Of a stretch of 64,000 nt of DNA, positions 55,041 to 64,000 are shown one piece after another. How positions within the stretch are numbered: the stretch's first letter is position 1; each line of letters opens with the position of its first letter. A model generated the notes under the pieces. That model was not told the DNA's origin. It ran no database searches and saw nothing but the letters and a program-made list of their open reading frames with translations. Source of the DNA: Atherinomorus stipes (Eukaryota > Chordata > Actinopteri > Atheriniformes > Atherinidae); the NCBI GenBank assembly GCA_023101725.1, contig JALJCO010007076.1, forward strand, positions 496,001-560,000, written 5' to 3'. The position numbers and the translations under genes were made by a program.

Positions 55041-58000
55041 AAAGATGAAGCAGGACTGTATTTATTCAATTTTCATAAGATATGACTCATAAGCTCAAGC
55101 TTCTAACTGTGAGTCCTTTTAAACAAAGCTGCTTCTTTTTCTTAACACCTCGCACTGCATTTGCTTTTCTGTTGTCATTTCTTTGCACAACAGGGGCAGC
55201 AAATGTGCTGAACTGGTGATTTTAATCACAGGACCTCTCACAAAGCACAGCCTCGCCAAACCACGCTGGCCATCTGAGCTATAATTGCTGAAGTTTACCC
55301 TCCTGTCCCCTGTTCAGCCTCAGCATAAGAACTCAATTGTTGTGGTCTGCAGTGACAATAGCTGCTTGTGGTCATCCAGAGAAGTGGAAAATGAGAAAGA
55401 GAAAGGAGATCGAAGAGGGGAAAAAGATGGGCCATGCTACTCTGTAATTTGTCCCGCTCACTGCTAAAGACACAGTAGGGGTCAAGCTCACAGGGGGAGG
55501 TCACGGTAAGTCGTGTGCGCAACCGGGATCACATCAATGACATGATTTTTCCAACAGTCTACTCCTCCAGGTCTCTGTTAGAAAAGGTTCAGCATCAAGC
55601 CTCCTCTGCCCCCCACCTGTGCCCTTTTACGCCAGTTGTGCTGGCATGGCAGAGGGAGAAATTGAATAAATCAGGCAGTCGCATGTTGCCTAATGGATGC
55701 GTGGCACAAATAGAACCATTCCTGGCATTGTTGCTCTAGCTCAACAGAGGGGGATTGTGCTCTCTGGGTCATTACTAATAAGAGAAACAACCTGTGGGAA
55801 TCAGCTGAAAGTGGAGTCCTTCCTGCCATCCCTAAATTCCCATTCTGTTCTCTGCTGTAAGACAGAACTGATGTTTGAAAAGAAGACAAAGTGATTCATG
55901 GATCCCGACTGAAAACAACATTTTAAGCTTCAAAATAAAACCAAACAACCCCACAAATAGCCAAACATTGTAACCTCTCTATAAAAAATGACTGAAGTCA
56001 CATCTCCCTACCCCTGCATACACAAAGCCAGCCTACACAATGCTGCTTTTCAAGCAGATAAGACACACCAATAACCATGCAGGCCTGTAGCTACAGATAG
56101 CTGCCGCCCGCTGTTGTACTGCTGACCTGAGCTCAAGAACATCCTTCGCCCTCTTGCTAATCATTGACCTGTTACCTGTGGCAACTGAGCCGCAGCATAC
56201 TGTACAACCACTGGAGTGCTGATAATAGGGTGATACCACTGACACATTCAGACAGGAGTGGGGGCATGTGTGCTCACACTTTTAATTGATATCAGATTTC
56301 TGAAAGGTTAAAATGCATCTGCTGACCTGTGAGAGCCACGTGCTCTGCTATCCTTTCTCTCACTTTCCTTAAACAGGACATTGTTGAGAAACAGGCATGC
56401 CTTTACTAGACAAACAAAACTTTATTAAAAAGAGAAAAAGTTGCGACTGCATGCCAATCACAGAAAGAGAAGGTGCACAGGAAGCTTTAAAGCTGCTCTG
56501 CATTAACCCTTTAAGCTCAATCGGCCCTGATAAGGGAAGAACAAATTAGACATAAACACTATAGAAAAATAATAAAACAGAACAGTGACATGTAACTGTT
56601 GCTCAAAACAAGAAAGAAAGTGTACTTAAGTGAATTTATGTGTATGGTCTCTTTGTCAGGATGGTGTTATCCCCAGACAAGAATAGAAATTTCAGTTGCA
56701 GTTTATTTAAAATTTTAAATTGCAACTTATTCAGGCTTGGTAACAGACTCAACACATTGTCCGAGGTCCTAAGATGTCCCGAGATATCAAGAACTTGCAT
56801 ATGAACGTTAATTGTGGAGCACTTCTTTATTTACTTTGGGTTTGTCTTGTGTTTTTTTTTTTTTTACAAAATATGACCAGGGCTTAACAGGTTAAATATA
56901 ATCTGCTCATGTGCACTTTGAGATGTTCTGTCCAACTTCAACTTATCATTATATAGATGCTGATCTGATCTGTATCTGTTTTCTTTGCTTTTGTAGAACT
57001 CGATCAGCTCAAAGAAACTGATTAAGTGGTTTTATTTCAAATGATTTGCTTGATAAAATCAAGGTCAGGCCAGACATTAAATGCAATGCAGTACCCCTCG
57101 ATGATATAAACTCCATGTGTCATAGTTAAAATGAGCTGTCCGGGAGTTTCACGAACTTCGTGCACTTGCTAACCTAGAATCCAGTTTTGCTTGGACTCAG
57201 CGGTCCTGTTAGTGATTGATCTTTGTGGTACAATTTGGGGCGTGGTACCGCACTGCAGCATGTTAGAGGGGAACAGGCCGGGGTACCATCCGAGGAGACC
57301 AACGAGCTGCAAGAGGAGGGTAGCAAAAGCCTCCTCCCACATTTTCCACACCTCCCCTCGTCGCTTCTCCTCAGCCTCCTCAGAACTCGCTCCCACCACC
57401 TCTCCTCTCTTTTAGGCTGCTGTCTTTGGGTGCTCCATGCAGAATGGTCTGTGTCTGAGAGCAGTGGCCTGAAATAAAACTAAGAGGGGCCCCGGGCGAT
57501 GGAGAATGCTAGCTTTGTCTCAGCTGCCATCCACACTGTCTGGAGACGTACTAGGAACAGAGCTCAAAGAGAGTGTCTGATTGCAAATTAGCAGTGTCAA
57601 ATGGAGAACCCACCAGAACCAAACCTGTTTTCTCCTTTTCTGAGTTCACCTCATGGGCTTTCAGATTGGAGAGGGGGGGGGAAACATCCAGTAAACAAAT
57701 TTCAGGAGAGTCAGAATATTTCTCTTAGCAGAACTGAGCTGGTGTGAGTGAGCGATGGATTGTATGGTTAAAATCTATCAAATGAAAGATAGATGAGGTC
57801 TGAGTGCAGACATCCACCTAGATTTTAACTTTGAAATGAAAGGTCAAGTTCTGGAAGTATACGATGCACATATTTGCCACTGAGGTCTCAAAAAATCCAA
57901 CTTGACAAGATTCTTCACTTCACTGCAATATTTTGATTTTTTTAGTAAATTTGTTTAAACTTAGCTGCTTATAAATGTGGAATTTTTAATGTGTAATATC

Positions 58001-58149
58001 ATAAACTGCCTAAAAAGAAATTAAGAAAAAAAATCATTATTGTATTTTTCCCCCTAATTAAACTCTTCGTTTTTTCAAAATTGAAATTTATTATGAAAAA
58101 TTATATTTTATTGTCTTTATTATCCTTTTTTTTTCTTTATCATGTTTTT
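55041..58149. other. Gene-free sequence
   Basis: No protein or RNA gene is supported. 57200-57480 is GC-richer with open frames on both strands, none recognised. Confidence 0.5.
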
Positions 58150-58225
58150 TTGTGAAGCACTTTGTGTTGCATTCTATGTGTAAAAAATTGCTATAAAGAT
58201 AAAGTTTAATTGAATGATTGAAAAA
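58150..58225 (+). mobile_element. LINE 3' tail
   Basis: GTGAAGCACTTTGTGTTGCA followed by TTGCTATAAAGATAAAGTTTAATTGA has the wording of the common fish LINE tail ending in short ATTG-type repeats. Confidence 0.6.
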
Positions 58226-58310
58226 TTAGCAAACATTATCAAAGGATAAAAGATGAAGAAGATAAATTAATTAAATATAATAGTTAATTTCTTTTTGCAA
58301 AAGTCTTGAT

Positions 58311-58311
<1 letters not shown>

Positions 58312-58352
<41 letters not shown>
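58312..58352. repeat. (CA)n microsatellite
   Basis: About 20 CA units followed by imperfect CACATA units. Confidence 0.97.
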
Positions 58353-58358
<6 letters not shown>

Positions 58359-58492
58359 ACATAAAAGAAACTTGGCTAATATTATTCAATAATCACAGAT
58401 CACATTAAAAGCCAGTAAACTATTTTTGTGCTTACATTGTTTTATTTTGATATACCTGGGTGCATACATGCTTTAGTGTTTGATTTATCATA

Positions 58493-58494
<2 letters not shown>

Positions 58495-58568
<74 letters not shown>
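58495..58568. repeat. (TA)n microsatellite
   Basis: Uninterrupted TA dinucleotides over about 74 bases. Confidence 0.97.
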
Positions 58569-58570
<2 letters not shown>

Positions 58571-59772
58571 AAGGTTATTGGTGTGTTTTGTAGGTCTGTA
58601 ATCTTAAATAAATAAATATTTGAATAATTTGTTCAAGCCATGTAAAGTCACAATCAACTATTGTGAGTTCCTTAAAAAAGTGTTTAAAATATTCTCCTTT
58701 AAACAAATAATAAGCAGTATTATACTTTCTAAAGTACAAACTGATATAACTCTTTTAAAAAGATGTAGCAGCTTATTCATGAAATACAATAAAAGTGTAC
58801 ACATAGCTCTTTCCAGTGGCTCATTGCAATTATTAAAACTTGCGAACATGTGGCTTTGTTTAATTTTTAAACACTTTGTGTTTGGATACTAAACAACCGT
58901 TTGTACGTGTGAACATGGATGTTTGTCTTGAGTCACATCAGGGGATCAATATGAACTTGTGTCACCCTCTAATCCCCATAATCTATCGCCTACATACTCA
59001 GCCCATATGAAACACACACACACACACACACACTTACAAGCACAAACTGTCTGCACAAACTCTAATCCTACGGTATATTTCAGTGCCGATGGATATAGGT
59101 AGGGCTCGGTCAATGAGTTCAGCTCTAATGTCACTTGTCAATACAGCCTTAACCAAAACTCAATACACTCGCCTCTGTTGCAGGTTCATGGTGCAACTTG
59201 TGCTTCAAGTGCACAAAACTAAAAAAGAAAAAGAAAAAACAGAAACATCCTTAATAGACAATGTATTAAGGATAGTAATAAAAAATATAGAATTCCTCAT
59301 ACTGTGTGCTTAACCAAACGAGAGATGGTGAGCTTTTTTTTTTTTTTTACTCACCCTGTTTAACATTTTAGCAGATTTTGATGTGAAACTTTCAAACTCA
59401 TATAATTTAAAAGGGATCTTACTTGGCTCACAAAAACCACCACAAGTGTATTTTCATTTTTTCCCCACTTATAATTATTGTCACTAACTCAGATTATTTA
59501 ATATACTGTTTAAATAATTTTATGGCAATATTTCTTTTTGCAGCAGTATGTTCTTGACATTCCAGGGGATTGATTAAAAGTCCATTTTTATCCACATCTT
59601 TAAAGGATGTTATTTCTAGTGCAAGCCTAAATCTAAAAACTGATTCACTTCATTTGATATACCCTTTAACATATGCCTCTTGACTATTTATTGATTGTTT
59701 TTCTTTCTTCATTATCTATCATCAATTCTTGTCATTTGGGTTTCTCTACAGGATGAATGAAGCATAATGAAG

Positions 59773-59774
<2 letters not shown>

Positions 59775-59824
<50 letters not shown>

Positions 59825-59831
59825 CATACAG

Positions 59832-59921
<90 letters not shown>
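59775..59921. repeat. Compound (TA)n-(TA)n-(TG)n microsatellite
   Basis: TA units at 59775-59823, a short break (ACATACAGT), TA units at 59832-59888, then TG units to 59921. Open frames here are artefacts. Confidence 0.97.
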
Positions 59922-59923
<2 letters not shown>

Positions 59924-60190
59924 ATATGTATGTATATCTCACTCAAAAGTTCAGTCAAAAGCACATCTAAGGGACATAGTGCCTTTTTTTTTAACATTAA
60001 AAAAAATTACTGGATTATAATTAGCCCCGGCCATACTCGTCAAATAGTCATATTTTCCTGCTATGCTTTTAAATGCAGCTCTAAAGGACTCCTTTCTTGT
60101 CGGTTTTGACAGTACAGGTCCCTTTTCTTGGCCAACTTGTACATTTTTGGATTGCTCCTTTAACGGCTGAGGCTTTCCTCTTCCCCACAG

Positions 60191-60261
60191 CTGATTAATC
60201 AGTAGTGTCTATGAGGAACAAGTCTGGACTTGTTTGAAAGTCACCTGTGGTGGCGAAGTGG
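60191..60261 (+). other. Candidate untranslated exon with strong splice sites
   Basis: A pyrimidine tract and acceptor (TTTCCTCTTCCCCACAG, ending 60190) and a near-perfect donor (G then GTAAGTA at 60262) flank 71 bases with no open frame. It could be a 5' non-coding exon of the next gene (ppara by synteny) or of a non-coding RNA. Sequence signals only. Confidence 0.35.
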
Positions 60262-60849
60262 GTAAGTAAACCTTTATTAACTCACAAAGAAGGACAAAAC
60301 TGTGTCGAGGTCATTAACGCAGGGGAAACAGGTGTGAAACGGAGCTAGTGTTTGTTTGCTGGCATGAAAAGGAAATAATTAGCTGTTCGGTTTAGCTTTA
60401 GCTATGTGTTTCTGCTCTTTATTTGACAGAAGATCCCTTTTACACTTAACAGACAGTAATAGGCTTCAAAGGTTTTTAGTGTATTTGGTAATAAGTTGCA
60501 AGTGTAGGCCTATACTGGCATGAAAAACAATATAAGTAAATTGTGTATGAGATTTGTTGCTAACTGTATGTCAGGAATACAACAAAATGTAAAAAGTATG
60601 CTTTTCTAAAACAGTCCAAGATGGAGTTTATCTGTTTATGTTAAACAAGATGTGATTTCATAGTGAGCTCGTGCTTCATTTAATTTGAAAAAATCTCAGT
60701 CTTATTAATTTAAAATAAACTTGTAACATTAGTTGTACTTCATAATTTCATAGCGGTATTTTTGGACATTTTCAGCGTTGACAAAAGAGAATTGATTATT
60801 ATAATCAAAGTATCTTTTTCTTTTAGCTGTTCCCTGAAGTTCACCAGAG

Positions 60850-61418
60850 CAAATAGTGCTTTTCAGAGTCGCGGAGGGGGCGGGAGAGGCGGGGGAGCGA
60901 GGCAGCCCTTAATAATCACCTCAAAGCTGCCTAGTTTTTGTTGATAATTCAGTGATGTGTCGTTTCTGTTTTTTTCTCGTCGCATTTGTAGAGTTTAAAA
61001 AGCGACAGGATAGTGCAGTCTGCCTTGCTGCACACCGCGGGTGGTTGTATAACTGGGTTTCACCTCAGCTGAACTTGACGCATCTGGTTCATCGGCAGCG
61101 CAGGACGCACGGCGCAGGCTGCAGCCTCCGTGTCCCCACTGAACTGTGCTGGATGACCGGCGAGAGAGAGAAGCGGAGACGCGGAAACACTGTGTTTCGT
61201 AGCTGGGAAATCGCACTCGGAGACCGCCTCTCAGCAAATGCAAATGACTTTATCATATCTGAACGTATACATGTTGACGTCTTGTTGTTTTGTAGAATTT
61301 ATTGCTGGGGTCTTGCCAAATAATAAAAGAAGAGCCACCGTAAGCTGTCGGAAATATAAACCCGCTGACTGGGACACCTCGAAGGAAGAGACCCACCAAC
61401 TTGAACTTGAGTCTATCG
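60850..61418 (+). promoter_or_regulatory. GC-rich promoter and possible untranslated first exon (ppara candidate)
   Basis: GC boxes (GGGGGCGGGAGAGGCGGGGG at 60876-60895) open a CpG-containing stretch to about 61400, ending in a usable donor (ATCG then GTGCGT at 61419). In human the gene after WNT7B on this side, transcribed the same way, is PPARA, which has untranslated first exons. No PPAR coding exon is in the window. A 123-codon frame (60952-61323) inside is not recognised. Confidence 0.4.
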
Positions 61419-64000
61419 GTGCGTATTAATACCAGTTTTTCTTTGTTGAATTGAGTATATTTTATGTTTGAATTTGCGTCAAGTGTATAAAAATATAGCG
61501 ATAGTGTTTTGGGTTTTTATCTATTTTTATTTTTTATAGGGCAGAGGCTACACCGCGTTTGTACTGTAGCGATGTATTTCACCCAGACTGGGTCAGCGGA
61601 TATTGACATTGTTGTGACTGAAACAATCCACACAGTCCTTTGGGGGGAAGTTTCCAGGGTGCCGATAACAAGCGCTTTCTAAATAACAGTTTAACAGCTT
61701 AACATGAGCGACCGTAAATTTAAGCACAAGTCCCAGACTTCCCCCCAGCCTTTAGGTGAAGATGAAATGGTCGCCAGACTGTAAATTCTCCCTCTTAATA
61801 CAAGAAAAGAGGTCGCCTTTTCGTGCCCTAGTTTCTGATCGCAGAGACGCATAATCTTCCCCTTTGTTGTCCCCGATGCAAACAAAGATAGGCTGCCGGG
61901 CGGATCACGTCAATCCAGCGGAAAGCATCACCGCTCTGCAAGTGAGCAATTAGTAGGATTTCAGTAAAATGTGCCTTTAATTACTAAAGCAGCGTCTCCC
62001 GAGCTGTTCGTCAAGAGATAATCAGTGTATGTAGGACATGAAAACATATGGTTGAGCTGTGTGGCTTTCACTGATGTGTCACTGTGGTTTGCCTCAGACA
62101 AGTTTTTTGATTAAATTAATTCAGAGAAATGTGAGAGGAGCTAACTTAGCAGTAGCTGAATGTAATTTTAATAGTTGAAGGGCCTGCATGGCGCTTTCCT
62201 GGCCATGTCTCAAGTGCACTTAACATTTTTAAAAGGTGGGAATGAATTCTTGTGATGGTACAGTTAGCATGTGTTTGGGCGATGGTTTGTTTTTATTTTA
62301 GTCTGTGGATGTGTGCATATAACTGCAGCATTAACAGGTGCTGCACATTCATCAGATAGCATGTGTAGCCTATTTGTATTGTAAAGAACAGAACAAATTA
62401 TGGTTAATTTTTCTTTAGTCCTAAATCTTTTTGTCTTGTGGCTCTGGATGATTAATTAAAAAAAATGCCTCTCTTTTTAGAAAAAAATAGGCTCCGGCCA
62501 TCTTCTTGCTCCAAGACTTGCAATTTAATGTTGCTGTAGGATCATATTTTTGTACTTTGCGTGCATTTAAAGTAAAATGGGCCAGTTTTGCAGAACCTTT
62601 GACCTTGTTATTCATCTTAGACAGTCACTTTTTGATTGTTCATGTTTTACAGCACTGCAGTGCATTTGCTCTACTTTGTACGAGTTAGAAGTTTAAAAAC
62701 TGGCACATACACACCACACTTTTGTCAGGTTATCTTAAGAAGTCTGCTTTCTATGGCATCCTGCACATCTGGTTGTGTATGCTTTGTGTGTGTGTACTCA
62801 AGGCTTTGTGAGCTGGCCGGTTGGCCTGTCGGTTAAGAATCTGCTCACACTATCAGTTTCCCAAGAAAAGATCTGTGTTAGCTGTGAAACACGATGACAT
62901 TCTCTCTGTGTGTTACTTGTTTTTCTCATTCTTTTACTGGAAAAGGAACAGTGATGTCAGAAGCCGAAATATAAACGGGGCTGGATTGACCTTTTGACTG
63001 CAGCTCTTGCAATCACACTCTTTTATGTGATGTATTACAACTTCGATATGGCGTGTTTATAAAGCACAGTTATGGCTATAAACAGGAAAATGCTATTGTG
63101 CCTTCAAGAAAATGGAACAGAAACACAGGTGGCTTTCAGACAATGGGCTGGGACTCGTTTCTCTTTTGTGAGTCAGTAGGACAGGAGAAAACACATGGCT
63201 GCAGAGTGAAAATTGGGGTAATTATCTGCTGATTTACCTTGCTGCCCTGTAGCTCAGGTCTGCATCGTGGACTGCATTGGCAGTGGGAATACAAAAAGGA
63301 TAAGGGGCTTTGATTCCCCCAAATTTTCACTCATTTGCTTACAGAACAGCTTCACCGTCCCTCTCAGCCTCCCCGCCACACTCACATCTCTCACACAATT
63401 GATTGAAACCCTAAACGCAAGATGTGGCCGAGTACAATCCAGCCTTTCTATGAATAGTTGATTGGATGTAATGACGATATGGTGTGTTATTTCTTTAAGG
63501 GCATTTCAGGTCAGAGTGCGGGTGGTGGTGGGGTTGGTGGTACAGGGGTTTTTTCGGCAGGCTCATACTGCAGCGTTGTGCTGTCCTGTCTTTAGCTGTG
63601 CACCAGAGCTGCACAGAGACTCTTACTGCTCCCCAATCGGGTTGTCTAGGGAAAGTATTGCTTGTGGTGCTTTAGTTATAAAGCTATTTTTCTTAGCTCT
63701 TTTAAATTTGTGCAATTGTGTGTGACTGAGCCACCTTGTCTTGTTCAAATCTACACAGATGGATGGTTTATTATCAGGTGGGTGGGCGCCTGTCACTGAT
63801 TATTTCAGTCTTTCTTAGTATTAATAACGTGGAAAGCCATGAGTTGACAGTTAGTGAACTTGTGTGTGTGTTAAAGTGCAACAGGCGCCTGTTTGCATAC
63901 ATGTTGTCCCAGTGGTGTGCTTTCTCTGTCCCCACCAGACACTTCACATTTTAAATCTCAGTGCAGGGCATTTAAGTGCTTGACCTAATTTCTCTGGCAG
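61419..64000 (+). other. Probable first intron of the downstream gene
   Basis: No coding exon recognised. Moderately CpG-containing to about 62000, then ordinary non-coding DNA. If 60850-61418 is a first exon, this is intron sequence. Confidence 0.35.

Noticed and set aside
60952..61323. 123-codon frame in the GC-rich block as a protein
   Set aside because: No recognisable content and an overlapping minus-strand frame; more consistent with an untranslated exon.
44200..64000. let-7 microRNA cluster expected between wnt7b and ppara by human synteny
   Set aside because: I looked for the let-7 seed region and its complement by eye and saw no convincing match; only a chance GAGGTAGTA-like word occurs at about 3307, with no hairpin context noticed.

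Overview
The window is nuclear DNA from a ray-finned (teleost) fish. It has vertebrate intron-exon genes with GT-AG splice sites, short introns, many TA/CA microsatellites, and relics of fish-type Tc1, L2-like LINE and foldback (MITE) elements. No prokaryotic, organellar or viral gene was seen. All protein genes were recognised by reading exon translations against remembered family sequences; no database search was possible.

Layout. (1) 9-8818, plus: a trim24-type TIF1 gene (RING, two B-boxes, coiled coil, PHD, bromodomain) cut at its 5' end by the window edge. (2) 10610-21816, plus: fbln1 (fibulin-1, D-type C terminus), 20 coding exons. (3) 24932-34121, plus: atxn10 (ataxin-10), 11 coding exons. 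(4) 37779-43701, minus: wnt7b, 4 coding exons, convergent with atxn10. (5) 44.2-60.2 kb: gene-free DNA with repeat debris. (6) 60.85-61.42 kb: a GC-rich block that may be the promoter and untranslated first exon of the next plus-strand gene. fbln1-atxn10-wnt7b matches the human 22q13.31 order, where PPARA follows, so ppara is the natural guess for (6).

Most notable points. fbln1 carries a tandem duplication of a three-exon block coding EGF modules 2-4. All six exons are intact and in the same splice phase, giving 12 EGF modules instead of the 9 known in mammals. The same gene has a one-base frameshift in a C run of a later EGF exon, probably a sequence error, and no recognisable C-variant terminal exon. 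The trim24-type protein has Tyr where the acetyl-lysine-binding Asn of the bromodomain should be, and a long acidic tail in place of the usual basic one. The last intron of atxn10 has a textbook U12-type donor and branch site and holds two MITEs. Two relics of one Tc1-like family lie in atxn10 and wnt7b introns, and a perfect 23-bp hairpin lies in a trim24 intron.

The genes do not form one pathway. TRIM24 is a nuclear chromatin reader and co-regulator, fibulin-1 an extracellular-matrix and basement-membrane protein, ataxin-10 a cytoplasmic armadillo-type protein, and Wnt7b a secreted signal. Their linkage is inherited synteny. Exon ends were set by splice consensus plus reading-frame continuity, so a few may be off by some bases.
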